From the NCBI GenBank assembly GCA_913057235.1, contig CAJXNI010000003.1, positions 1 through 64,000 of the forward strand: a stretch of 64,000 nucleotides of DNA, written 5' to 3'. The notes beneath the pieces were generated by a model that had not been told where the DNA came from, did no database searches, and worked only from the letters and a program-made list of their open reading frames with translations. Source of the DNA: an uncultured Bacteroidota bacterium (GTDB taxonomy: Bacteria > Bacteroidota > Bacteroidia > Flavobacteriales > Schleiferiaceae). Both the position numbers and the translations under genes were made by a program. This document shows, piece by piece, positions 34,776 to 43,364 of the stretch. Each line of letters starts with the position of its first letter. Position 1 is the stretch's first letter.

Positions 34776-36224
34776 ATGCAGAAGCAGTTTGTGAGCAGCC
34801 TTAGTCTGTTGTTGTTTGTGAATTTTCTGGTGAAACCTCTTTGGATTTTTGGTATTGACCTTCAGGTGCAAAATCAGGTTGGGGTAGAGGCGTATGGTTT
34901 GTATGCGGCTATTTTTAGCCACACGCTCATGTTCAATATCTTGTTGGATTTGGGGCTTTCGCATTACAGCAATCGAAATATGGCCCAGAATCCTGAACGC
35001 TTGGCACAAAGTTTCTCAAGGCTAACCACCTTTAAATTTGCGCTGGGGCTTTTTTATTTGCTGGTGGCCTTAGTCATTGGCTTCTTTTTGGGCTATGTGC
35101 AAAAAGCCATTACGCTGTTGCTTCTGCTGGCATTTAATCAGTTCCTGCTTTCCCTTATCGTTTTTTTTCGGTCGCATTTAGCCGGGTTACACCTTTTTAA
35201 AGCGGATGCACTCATGAGCGTTTTAGACAAGCTGCTGACCATTTTGCTCTGTGGTGCAGTCCTCTACGGTTCAATGGAAAGTTGGCAAATGACCGTCACC
35301 CTTTTTGCGGCTTTGCAGGCCGTGAGCTTACTTATTGCAGCGGGCTTAGGTTTTATCATGCTTTACCGTAAAACCCAGCTATTTAAGTTTACCTTTCGCT
35401 TTAAGCGCGTTAAAAAGCAAATACGCGAAAGCTTGCCTTATGCGCTCTTAATTTTGCTCATGGCGATGTACACCCGGGTAGACAGTGTGATGCTTCAGCA
35501 AATTTCTGGGGAGTTTGAAAATGGCATTTATGCGCAGGCCTTCCGTTTGTTAGATGCCATCAATCAACCGGGTTACTTATTCTCGGTTCTGCTCTTACCC
35601 ATGTTTGCTGGAATGCTAGGGAGGAAGGAATCAGTGAAGGAATTGAGTCGCCTAGCTTTTACTTTGCTGATGGTGCTATGCGTGGGCGTGGCAGTAGCCG
35701 GAGCTACATCAGCGCGTGGCCTTATGGGTGCGCTTTACCACCACCATCCTGAACTATCTACTCCGGTTTTCCAATGGCTGGTTTTTTCTTCTATTGCCTT
35801 TGGCGCCACTTATATTTTTGGCACTTTACTAACGGCCCGGGGCAATTTGGGTACTTTAAACCGGGTAGCCTTAAGTGGTTTTGCACTAAACGTAATTTTA
35901 AATTTTATACTCATTCCCAATTACGGGGCCTATGGCGCAGCGGTAGCCACCGTAATTACCCAAAGTTTAACGGCCTTGGTGCAAATGGCCATTTCTTTTA
36001 AAATAGTAGGCTACCAATTTGCCACCAGTTTCTGGCTTCGTCTATTAGTTTTCGCTTTTTTGGCTGCCTTTTCGGCCTACTTATTAAGAGAGTGGGCTGG
36101 GCTGAATTGGATTCCCCAATTTTTAGGTGCTTTGGCATTTACCCTGCTGTGGGCCATGGTTTTAAAGCTACTTCCGCTTAAAGCGGCAATAGTTTTGGTA
36201 AAGCAACGTTTGGCATCTCATTAA
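34776..36224 (+). CDS. Polysaccharide flippase (Wzx-like, MATE/MOP superfamily)
   Basis: 482 residues with about 12-14 membrane helices. The N-terminal helix with NFLVKPLWIFGIDLQVQNQV and the later segment RVDSVMLQQISGEFENGIYAQAFR fit O-antigen/oligosaccharide flippases. These move lipid-linked sugar units across the inner membrane before polymerisation. It begins the plus-strand set of flippase, chain-length protein and O-antigen ligase-like protein, and faces the GT4 gene. Confidence 0.88.
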   Translation: MQKQFVSSLSLLLFVNFLVKPLWIFGIDLQVQNQVGVEAYGLYAAIFSHTLMFNILLDLGLSHYSNRNMAQNPERLAQSFSRLTTFKFALGLFYLLVALVIGFFLGYVQKAITLLLLLAFNQFLLSLIVFFRSHLAGLHLFKADALMSVLDKLLTILLCGAVLYGSMESWQMTVTLFAALQAVSLLIAAGLGFIMLYRKTQLFKFTFRFKRVKKQIRESLPYALLILLMAMYTRVDSVMLQQISGEFENGIYAQAFRLLDAINQPGYLFSVLLLPMFAGMLGRKESVKELSRLAFTLLMVLCVGVAVAGATSARGLMGALYHHHPELSTPVFQWLVFSSIAFGATYIFGTLLTARGNLGTLNRVALSGFALNVILNFILIPNYGAYGAAVATVITQSLTALVQMAISFKIVGYQFATSFWLRLLVFAFLAAFSAYLLREWAGLNWIPQFLGALAFTLLWAMVLKLLPLKAAIVLVKQRLASH

Positions 36225-36239
36225 AGAACTCAAATTAGC

Positions 36240-36247
36240 TATTTTTG
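36240..36247 (+). promoter_or_regulatory. -7 box before the Wzz-like gene
   Basis: TATTTTTG, exact TAnnTTTG, 21 bases before the ATG at 36269. A TTG inside the box could be read as a start for the open frame, but translation from there is unlikely if transcription begins downstream. Confidence 0.55.
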
Positions 36248-36268
36248 CCGCCTCAAAATCGGGACTTC

Positions 36269-37306
36269 ATGCCAACATCAACTCAAGACCGCGAAAATAT
36301 TTTTGACTCCACTAATCTGGTAGTGTACCTCTACAGCTGGCGCAAACCATTGCTACTAGTTACGCTGGCAGCCGCCTTGTTGGCGGCCGTATTTAGTGGG
36401 CCTTATTTTATTGAACCCAAGTATGAGTCTACGGTAACGGTATTTCCTACCACCACTAACTCTCTTTCCAAAGCCTTGCTTCCGCAGAAGTTTGCTTCAC
36501 GCGGACAGGATATTCTGGAGTTTGGGGCTGAGGAGCAAGCAGAACAGCTGCTGCAAATTTTAAATTCTGATCAGATCCGCAACCAGATTATTCAAAAATA
36601 CAATCTGGCCCGCCATTACGATATTGACAGCAACAGCAAATACTTGAAAACGGAACTGTATAAAACGTATGCTGATAATATTTCCTTTAGACGTACAGAG
36701 TACATGAGTGTGGAAATTAACGTGCTGGATACAGACCCAGATACGGCTGCCATGATTGCCAATGATATTGTGGTGCTTTTAGATCAAGTGAAAAATGACA
36801 TTCAAAAGGAACGCGCTAAAAAAGGCTTAGACATAATCAAAAGGGAGTACACAGCGCTAAAAGGCGATGTGAAAATGCTGGAAGACTCCTTGACCCTTCT
36901 ACGCTACAAAGGCGTGCATGACTATGAGTCGCAATCATCGGCCTTGAGTGAACAGCTAGCAACGGCCCTCATTGAAAAAAGCCCTAATAGCTCTGCCGTA
37001 AAAGCCATTGAGCAAAAACTAGACACCCTGGCCAAATACGGAGGTACCTACGTTTCTTTACGCGATGAGCTTACCTATTTAAAAGAGGAGGTGGTAAAAC
37101 TCAAAACTGCCTATGACCAGGCGCAGGTAGATGTTACCGAAGTTTTGCCAGCTACTTTTCAGGTGAACCGTGCCTACCCGGCTGAAAAGAAAGCCTATCC
37201 TATACGCTGGCTAATTGTGGTACTAAGTGCCTTAGGTGCTTTCACTTTAACCCTAATTGGCATTTTAATTTTAGATACTATCCGCAATTCAAGAAAAGAA
37301 GCCTAG
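36269..37306 (+). CDS. Polysaccharide chain-length determinant (Wzz-like)
   Basis: 345 residues from the ATG at 36269. Layout of Wzz/PCP proteins: a membrane segment at about residues 27-45 (PLLLVTLAAALLAAVFSGPY), a periplasmic helical part with coiled-coil character (about 60-300, including LDIIKREYTALKGDVKMLED), and a second membrane segment near the end (WLIVVLSALGAFTLTLIGIL). No cytoplasmic kinase domain is present. It probably sets chain length of the polymer made with the adjacent flippase and ligase-like proteins. One base separates its stop from the next start. Confidence 0.8.
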   Translation: MPTSTQDRENIFDSTNLVVYLYSWRKPLLLVTLAAALLAAVFSGPYFIEPKYESTVTVFPTTTNSLSKALLPQKFASRGQDILEFGAEEQAEQLLQILNSDQIRNQIIQKYNLARHYDIDSNSKYLKTELYKTYADNISFRRTEYMSVEINVLDTDPDTAAMIANDIVVLLDQVKNDIQKERAKKGLDIIKREYTALKGDVKMLEDSLTLLRYKGVHDYESQSSALSEQLATALIEKSPNSSAVKAIEQKLDTLAKYGGTYVSLRDELTYLKEEVVKLKTAYDQAQVDVTEVLPATFQVNRAYPAEKKAYPIRWLIVVLSALGAFTLTLIGILILDTIRNSRKEA

Positions 37307-37307
37307 G

Positions 37308-38765
37308 GTGAAAAATGCCTGGCTCGATAAAATTAATCGGACGCATGTTACCTTAGTGGGGCTGGCCGTGGCGCTGCTCAACGTGGTTTTCATTGTTACC
37401 GAAATGTACTGGGGTCTGCTTCTCCCGTTTATACTGGCGGTGGTGGCGCTCATTGTTTTATCGCTAGACAAGGTTCTACTTTTTCTGGTTTTTGCTACTC
37501 CGCTTTCTATATTTTATTTCAATCCAGATTTGGGTGTAGGAATTACCTTGCCCACCGAGCCCCTTTTTGTGGGCATAATGATTTTATTCTTTGCCAAGAT
37601 TCTGTACAGGGGAGGCTTTGACCGAAAGGTTTTCTTGCATCCCATTTCTCTGGCCTTGGTTTTCAACTTGTTGTGGGTATTGGTTACCAGCATTACTAGC
37701 GAGCTACCCTTGGTTTCCATCAAGTTTTTTATCGCGCGGCTGTGGTTTGTGAGTGTTTGTTTTTATCTGATGAGCCAACTCTTCAAAAAGCCTAAAAACA
37801 TAAAACTCTTTTTCTGGCTATACGCCATACCGCTTTCTATGGCCGTAATTTACACCTTGGTGGTGCACGCTCAAAATGGTTTCACACGCGAGGCTTCGGT
37901 TTGGGTGATGTTTCCTTTTTTTAAGGAGCATACGGTGTACGGGGCTGTGCTAGCGCTATTTATACCTATAACTTTCGTCTTGGCATTCATGTTAAATAAC
38001 AGCCTGAACAGCAGGTTATTGGCTAGTCTCTTATTGACCATTTTAGTGGTTGGGGTAATCATGTCATTTACCCGGGCCGCCTGGGTAAGTTTGGTAGCCG
38101 CCATAGGCGTGGCAGTGCTGGTGGTCTTAAAAATTAACCGCTTTACCTTTTTCCTAATTGTAGCGGCTTTTGCCGGATTGTTGTGGTTTTACCAGGATGC
38201 CATCTTAGACCGTTTTGAAAGCAATCAGGCTACCAGTAGTGATAACCTTACCGAACACGTTTCATCCATTAGTAATATCTCTACTGATGCCTCTAACTTG
38301 GAGCGCATTAACCGCTGGAAGTCTGCTTTACGAATGTTTCAGGAGCGCCCGCTGGTAGGCTTTGGCCCTGGTACCTACATGTTTTTGTACGCACCCTATC
38401 AAAAGCCTTATGAAAAAACCATCATCAGCACCAATGCCGGTGATTTGGGCAATGCCCACAGTGAGTACATTGGCCCTCTGGCCGAAAGTGGCGTTATGGG
38501 AATGCTGAGTGTTTTGGCACTGGTTTATTTTACTGTAACCACCAGCCTACGTGTATACTACGGTTTAGAAGATAAAGAACACAAGCGCATAGCGCTGGCC
38601 GTATTTATGGGATTAGTGACTTACTGGACGCACGGCTTGCTCAATAACTTTTTAGACATGGATAAGGCCGCTTTGCCCGTGTACGGATTTACGGCTTTAC
38701 TAGTGATTTATGAGCGGTACTATCTCCCCTCAAAACAGCAAGGACTGAAATCTGGGAAGGAGTAG
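37308..38765 (+). CDS. O-antigen ligase/polymerase family membrane protein
   Basis: 485 residues with a GTG start, about 11-12 membrane helices and one large periplasmic loop (about 300-400). The loop carries NRWKSALRMFQERPLVGFGPG and then AHSEYIGPLAESGVMG, the RxxW, GxGxG-like and HSxY/H features of WaaL/Wzy_C proteins. It is either the ligase that joins polymer to lipid A core or the polymerase itself. It ends the wzx-wzz-like set; the convergent second lpxD gene stops 5 bases away. Confidence 0.85.
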   Translation: MKNAWLDKINRTHVTLVGLAVALLNVVFIVTEMYWGLLLPFILAVVALIVLSLDKVLLFLVFATPLSIFYFNPDLGVGITLPTEPLFVGIMILFFAKILYRGGFDRKVFLHPISLALVFNLLWVLVTSITSELPLVSIKFFIARLWFVSVCFYLMSQLFKKPKNIKLFFWLYAIPLSMAVIYTLVVHAQNGFTREASVWVMFPFFKEHTVYGAVLALFIPITFVLAFMLNNSLNSRLLASLLLTILVVGVIMSFTRAAWVSLVAAIGVAVLVVLKINRFTFFLIVAAFAGLLWFYQDAILDRFESNQATSSDNLTEHVSSISNISTDASNLERINRWKSALRMFQERPLVGFGPGTYMFLYAPYQKPYEKTIISTNAGDLGNAHSEYIGPLAESGVMGMLSVLALVYFTVTTSLRVYYGLEDKEHKRIALAVFMGLVTYWTHGLLNNFLDMDKAALPVYGFTALLVIYERYYLPSKQQGLKSGKE

Positions 38766-38770
38766 GTTTA

Positions 38771-39697
38771 CTAGAGTTTTTCAATGAGTTCAGGCAGCAC
38801 ACGGATGCTCGCTAGCTCTTTCCATTTCTTACGGGCTTCTTCGGCCGGAGAGCCAAAATAGGTTTTACCACCCGCTAAAGACTTAGCCACGCCTGATTGC
38901 GCCAAAACCACGGCTTTAGAGCCGATGGTAATGCCGCTGGAAACGCCCACTTGCCCCCATAGAATAACTTCATCTTCAATAATGGCACAGCCAGCGATAC
39001 CCACTTGACTGGCAAATAAGCAATTCTTGCCAATCTTGGTATCATGGCCAATTTGCACTTGATTGTCAATTTTGGTCCCCTCCCCAATAAAAGTGCTATC
39101 ACTCACTCCCTTGTCTATGGTGCAGGCGGCTCCAATATGCACGTGGTTTTCTATAATTACGGTACCACCAGAAAGGAGTTGATCGCGGCCTTCCGGGCGA
39201 TTTTTATAATAAAAAGCATCTGAGCCAATAACCGTATTGGCGTGTATTACTACATCATCGCCAATCACCACACCATCATACAAGCTTACGTTGCTATGAA
39301 TGCGGCAGTTTTTACCAATTTGCACGTCATGGCCAATGAAGCAATTGGGCTGTATTTGGGTGCCCTCACCAATTTTAGCCGAGGTGGCAATGGCCTGGCC
39401 AGCGGATTGAAAAGGCTGGAATAACCGCGTTAGAATATTAAACTTACTGAAGGGATCCTCTGCAATGAGAAGACCCTTGCCATCAGGTGCATCCACTTCT
39501 TGATTGATTATTACCGTGGTAGCTTTACTTTCTAAAGCTTTTTGGTAATACTTGGGGTGATCCACAAATACTAAATCGCCCGGGCGCACCACATGAATTT
39601 CATTGGCACCCAACACTTGATGCATGGGGTCACCTTTAAAGCTACACTCAAGAATTTCAGCTAGCTCCTCAAGGGCGTAAGGTCTGGGAAAATCCAT
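38771..39697 (-). CDS. Second LpxD-like UDP-3-O-acylglucosamine N-acyltransferase
   Basis: 308 residues. It has an N-terminal uridine-binding-like domain (about 1-105) and a left-handed beta helix of hexapeptide repeats (about 105-270), then a helical end. The active-site histidine region reads QVQIGHDTKIG, matching QVAHNVEIG of the other LpxD in this window. It shares the LpxD layout but is about 30 residues shorter and clearly diverged. It may acylate another nucleotide sugar or use another acyl-ACP. It overlaps efp by one base; this lpxD-after-efp order is common in flavobacteria. Confidence 0.8.
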   Translation of the reverse strand: MDFPRPYALEELAEILECSFKGDPMHQVLGANEIHVVRPGDLVFVDHPKYYQKALESKATTVIINQEVDAPDGKGLLIAEDPFSKFNILTRLFQPFQSAGQAIATSAKIGEGTQIQPNCFIGHDVQIGKNCRIHSNVSLYDGVVIGDDVVIHANTVIGSDAFYYKNRPEGRDQLLSGGTVIIENHVHIGAACTIDKGVSDSTFIGEGTKIDNQVQIGHDTKIGKNCLFASQVGIAGCAIIEDEVILWGQVGVSSGITIGSKAVVLAQSGVAKSLAGGKTYFGSPAEEARKKWKELASIRVLPELIEKL

Positions 39698-40263
39698 TAA
39701 TCTTTGTGACGCTCTTTGTAATCTCCGCTGGCCGTGTCAATCACTACTTTTTCGCCCTGGGCAATAAAAAGCGGCACCCGAATTTCGGCACCGGTTTCAA
39801 CGGTGGCAGGCTTAAGGGTGTTGGTGGCGGTGTCACCTTTAATCCCCGGCTCGGTGTAGGTAATTTCTAAAGATACTTTTTGCGGTAATTCACACATTAA
39901 AGGTCGGTCTTCATCGGCATGAAAAAGCACCTGACACTCCATCCCTTCCTTTAAGAATTGTGGTGAGTTGATTAATTCCTTGGCTATGGTGATTTGGTTA
40001 AAATCGTCCATGTTCATAAAATGAAAGCCGCTGGGATCCTCGTACAAGAACTGGTAATTTCGGTTTTCAATGCGAATATCGTCTAGCTTGGTACCACTGG
40101 GGAAGGTGTGTTCAATCATGCGCCCAGTGTCTAAGTTGCGCATTTTGGTACGTACAAAGGCCGGGCCTTTACCCGGTTTAACGTGCAAAAATTCGGTGAT
40201 TTGGTGAGGAGCGCCTGAGTAGGTAATACAAAGGCCATTACGGATATCTGAAGTGTCTGCCAT
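39697..40263 (-). CDS. efp: Translation elongation factor P
   Basis: 188 residues. EF-P binds ribosomes stalled at polyproline and speeds peptide bond formation. Three beta-barrel domains are expected; the tip loop of domain 1 reads HVKPGKGPAF with Lys32 at the site that is modified in E. coli EF-P. Domain 3 ends with GAEIRVPLFIAQGEKVVIDT and ASGDYKERHKD, the conserved EF-P tail. No epmA or epmB lies in the window, so whether Lys32 is modified is open. It has its own -7 box and sits between the ABC ATPase gene and the second lpxD. Confidence 0.96.
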   Translation of the reverse strand: MADTSDIRNGLCITYSGAPHQITEFLHVKPGKGPAFVRTKMRNLDTGRMIEHTFPSGTKLDDIRIENRNYQFLYEDPSGFHFMNMDDFNQITIAKELINSPQFLKEGMECQVLFHADEDRPLMCELPQKVSLEITYTEPGIKGDTATNTLKPATVETGAEIRVPLFIAQGEKVVIDTASGDYKERHKD

Positions 40264-40283
40264 GTTTTTAATTCTTAATGCGG

Positions 40284-40291
40284 CAAAAGTA
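40284..40291 (-). promoter_or_regulatory. -7 box before efp
   Basis: Minus-strand TACTTTTG, exact TAnnTTTG, 20 bases before the efp ATG. The 288-base gap between the ABC gene and efp, with this box, marks efp-lpxD2 as a separate transcription unit. I saw no other gene in the gap. Confidence 0.55.
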
Positions 40292-40551
40292 AGGTTTTGA
40301 GGGGAAGTTAGCGAGCCGGCATCAAATGGTTAGGGACCTCAAATGCGATTTTCATCAGCGCTCTTATCGGGCAAAAGATAGTTTAGGGCCCGCAGTGTAA
40401 CTCCAACAAAGGAGAAGTAAAGGATTAAACCTCTGATTAATAGCGTTAAATCTCATTCACAACTACTAGCAAAAATACTGCTAAGAGCCTCTACCAATGC
40501 TAAGGCAATTTTAAATTTAATAGGAAGTACGTCTGCGGTTACAAAACTTGC

Positions 40552-41172
40552 TTACTGATAATCCTTCAACTCTAACTTTTCTTCACACAAAAAAGTCTCG
40601 GTCTCACTAAAGTTACTGCCCACCAAAAGGGTGCGATTCTCCAGCTCATTTTTTAAAAGCTTTTGATACCATTCCATTCCTTTGGGATCCAAGTTAGAAG
40701 TGGGTTCATCCAGCAGTACTACGGAACTATCAGAAAATAGCGCCAGGGCTAGTTTCAGGCGCTGCTTCATACCCGAGCTAAAATGGGTAATGGGCTTTTG
40801 GCGTGCTTCAGAGAGCCATGCTTGTTCCAGAATGTAAGCAGGGGTAGTATCGCCTTTAAAATCTCGGAAACGCTGGTAATATTTGAGAAAGTCCAGGGCA
40901 GTAAGTTCTTCAATCAGCTCAAAGTAGGGCCCGGCATAACTCATTTTTTGAGCCGCCTCGAAGGGCGATAGATTTTGGTTCTCCCATTGCCAAGTTACGG
41001 AGCCTTCACTAAGGGAAAGCGCTCCGTAAGTACATTTTAAAAGGGTAGACTTTCCGCTGCCATTGCCTCCTAAAACGGCCGCACGCTGGCCAGGCTCTAA
41101 ACTTAAATCTAAGTTTTTAAAAACCGTTTGGGCTCCAAAATGACGACCAGCCCTGGAAAAACTAATATGCAT
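40552..41172 (-). CDS. ABC transporter ATP-binding protein, orphan
   Basis: 206 residues: one short ATPase. Walker A VLGGNGSGKSTLL, signature THFSSGMKQRLKL, Walker B SVVLLDEPTSNLD. The family is closest to CcmA-like and other small export ATPases. No permease is encoded nearby, so its partner is elsewhere. It starts one base before the end of lpxA's downstream gap (the lpxA stop is at 41173) and is probably part of the lpxD-lpxC-lpxA operon. A role linked to envelope lipids is suggested only by this position. Confidence 0.8.
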   Translation of the reverse strand: MHISFSRAGRHFGAQTVFKNLDLSLEPGQRAAVLGGNGSGKSTLLKCTYGALSLSEGSVTWQWENQNLSPFEAAQKMSYAGPYFELIEELTALDFLKYYQRFRDFKGDTTPAYILEQAWLSEARQKPITHFSSGMKQRLKLALALFSDSSVVLLDEPTSNLDPKGMEWYQKLLKNELENRTLLVGSNFSETETFLCEEKLELKDYQ

Positions 41173-41955
41173 TTACTCCAGCCTAAAACCTTTCATGATA
41201 CCACTTTGTGAGTTGCGGATAAAGGTGAGTATCTCATCGCGCTCAGCGGTGGCTTCAAAATCGGTTTCAATAATTTCCAGGGCCTGGCTTACGTTGTAAT
41301 TTTTTTGAAAAAGGATGCGGTAGATATTTTGCACCTCATTAATTTTTTCATTGGTAAAACCCCTTCTGCGTAAGCCAATAGAATTAATACCGGCATAAGA
41401 AATGGGCTCTTTAGCGGCCTTAACAAAAGGAGGTACGTCTTTCCGCACCAGCGAGCCACCCCCTACAAAAGCATGGGTGCCCACCTTAGAAAATTGTTGC
41501 ACGGCTGTTAACCCGCCAATAATGGCCCAGTCGCCTACTTCTACGTGGCCTGCCAAAAGCACGCCATTTACCACAATGCAGTTTTTACCAATCACACAGT
41601 CATGCGCCAAGTGAGCGGTAGCCATAATCAGCGAGTTCTCACCAATGATGGTCTTACCTAAAGCCTTGGTGCCGCGGTTTACGGTTACACACTCTCTAAT
41701 GGTAACATTATCTTCAATTACCACGGTGCTGTCTTCCCCCTCAAATTTTAGATCCTGGGGTATGGCTGAAATTACAGCGCCTGGAAATATGCGGCAGTTT
41801 TTACCGATGCGCGCGCCTTCCATGATGGTTACGTTTGAGCCAATCCAGGTGCCCTCTTCAATTACCACGTTTTTATGAATGGTGGTAAAAGGCTCAATTA
41901 CTACGGTGTTGGCAATTTTAGCACTGGGATGAACGTAGGCTAGTGGTTGGTTCAT
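41173..41955 (-). CDS. lpxA: UDP-N-acetylglucosamine O-acyltransferase LpxA
   Basis: 260 residues from the ATG 41953-41955 (MNQPLAYVHPSAKI); the frame runs 16 codons further into lpxC, but this start is the family norm and its ATG shares one base with the lpxC stop. LpxA starts lipid A synthesis by adding a 3-hydroxyacyl chain to UDP-GlcNAc. Hexapeptide repeats fill the first 190 residues; the catalytic His is in MATAHLAHDCVIG. The segment GINSIGLRRRGF begins the helical C-terminal part. Length is the family standard. Confidence 0.96.
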   Translation of the reverse strand: MNQPLAYVHPSAKIANTVVIEPFTTIHKNVVIEEGTWIGSNVTIMEGARIGKNCRIFPGAVISAIPQDLKFEGEDSTVVIEDNVTIRECVTVNRGTKALGKTIIGENSLIMATAHLAHDCVIGKNCIVVNGVLLAGHVEVGDWAIIGGLTAVQQFSKVGTHAFVGGGSLVRKDVPPFVKAAKEPISYAGINSIGLRRRGFTNEKINEVQNIYRILFQKNYNVSQALEIIETDFEATAERDEILTFIRNSQSGIMKGFRLE

Positions 41956-43358
41956 TACTTTTCTTTTTGTTTTACAATTTGCGCCATCATTTTGGCTTCG
42001 CATACCAGGTTGTTACCCACAAAGGCCTCCCCGTCCATTTTCACAATGCCTCTCCGTATGGGCTCCGTCATGATTAATTTAAAAATGAGCGTATCTCCAG
42101 GAACCACTTGTCTTTTGAATTTCACCTCTTCAATTTTAATAAAGAAGGTGAGGTAGTTTTCGGGGTCAGGTACGGTGCTCAAGGCCAAAATGCCGCCCGC
42201 TTGAGCCATGGCTTCAATTTGCAAAACGCCTGGCATAACCGGTGCCCCGGGAAAGTGTCCTTGAAAGAAATCTTCGTTCATAGACACGCTCTTTACCCCC
42301 ACCACGTGATCTTCACTGAGCTCGGTAATTTTATCTACCAGCAAAAAAGGTGGGCGGTGGGGAAGGATACCCATGATTTCGTTCACATTGTAAATGGGCT
42401 TGTCATTAGGGTTGTAGCGCGGCACCTTAGCCCTGCGGCTCTCTTCTTTAATCTTTTGGGCTAAGATTTTAGCAAAATCGGTGTTGGCTTTGTGCCCGGG
42501 GCGGGTGGCAAAAATGCGGCCTTTGATGGGTTTACCCGCTAAACTTAGGTCACCAATTACGTCTAGTAATTTATGACGGGCAGCTTCATTGCTGAAGTGG
42601 AGGTCTAAATTGTCTAAAATGCCGTTAGACTTCACGGCCACATTATCTTTTTTAAAGGCCACTTTCAGTTTTTCCAGCGTGGCTTGGTCTACTTCCTGAT
42701 CTACATAAACGATGGCGTTGTTGAGGTCACCACCTTTAATGAGGCCGTTATCTAAGAGGTATTCCAATTCATGCAAGAAACTAAAAGTGCGGCAGCGCGC
42801 AATTTCTTGTTTAAAATCGGCCAGATTTTTAAGACTGGCATTTTGGCTGCCTAGCACGGTGGTGCCATATTCTACCATCACTGAAACTTCAAACTTGTCG
42901 GCTGGCACGGCCATGAGCTCTACCTCGCCATTCTCTGCTTCGTATGAAATGGGCTCGGTAATCTCAAAATATTCCCGTTCTGCATCTTGTTCCTGGGTAC
43001 CTACCGATTCAATGGCTTCAACAAAAGGCAGGGAGCTGCCATCCATAATGGGCATTTCTAGGCCGTTTATTTCCAGTAGGGCGTTGTCAATTTCTAAGCC
43101 TACTAAGGCCGCTAACACATGCTCTACGGTACTTACGGTAACATCGGGCGAAAGCCCAATTGTAGTACCACGGGCCGTTTCCAGAACATTTTTGGCCAAG
43201 GCGGCAATTTCCGGTTGGCCCTCAATATCGGTGCGTTTGAAAACTACCCCGTGATTAGCTGGCGCTGGTTTAATAGTGAGGGTAACCTTAGCCCCGGTGT
43301 GTAAACCCGTACCCGAAATACTTACCGGCTTGGCTAAAGTGTGTTGGTTTGTGCTCAT
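41955..43358 (-). CDS. lpxC-fabZ: Bifunctional LpxC deacetylase/FabZ dehydratase
   Basis: 467 residues, a fusion known across Bacteroidota. Residues 1-300 are LpxC, the zinc deacetylase that commits UDP-acyl-GlcNAc to lipid A: zinc ligands in VSTVEHVLAALVGLEIDNA and RHKLLDVIGDLSLAG. Residues about 325-467 are FabZ, the 3-hydroxyacyl-ACP dehydratase: ILPHRPPFLLVDKI, then FFQGHFPGAPVMPGVLQIEA with the catalytic His and Glu. Fusion links lipid A commitment to fatty acid synthesis, which share the hydroxyacyl-ACP pool. It is 6 bases downstream of lpxD. Confidence 0.97.
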   Translation of the reverse strand: MSTNQHTLAKPVSISGTGLHTGAKVTLTIKPAPANHGVVFKRTDIEGQPEIAALAKNVLETARGTTIGLSPDVTVSTVEHVLAALVGLEIDNALLEINGLEMPIMDGSSLPFVEAIESVGTQEQDAEREYFEITEPISYEAENGEVELMAVPADKFEVSVMVEYGTTVLGSQNASLKNLADFKQEIARCRTFSFLHELEYLLDNGLIKGGDLNNAIVYVDQEVDQATLEKLKVAFKKDNVAVKSNGILDNLDLHFSNEAARHKLLDVIGDLSLAGKPIKGRIFATRPGHKANTDFAKILAQKIKEESRRAKVPRYNPNDKPIYNVNEIMGILPHRPPFLLVDKITELSEDHVVGVKSVSMNEDFFQGHFPGAPVMPGVLQIEAMAQAGGILALSTVPDPENYLTFFIKIEEVKFKRQVVPGDTLIFKLIMTEPIRRGIVKMDGEAFVGNNLVCEAKMMAQIVKQKEK

Positions 43359-43364
43359 GGCCCT

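Noticed and set aside
40264-40551. Hidden gene or RNA in the gap between efp and the ABC gene
   Set aside because: Only the efp promoter box is convincing; short open frames there lack coding character and no stable structured element was recognised.
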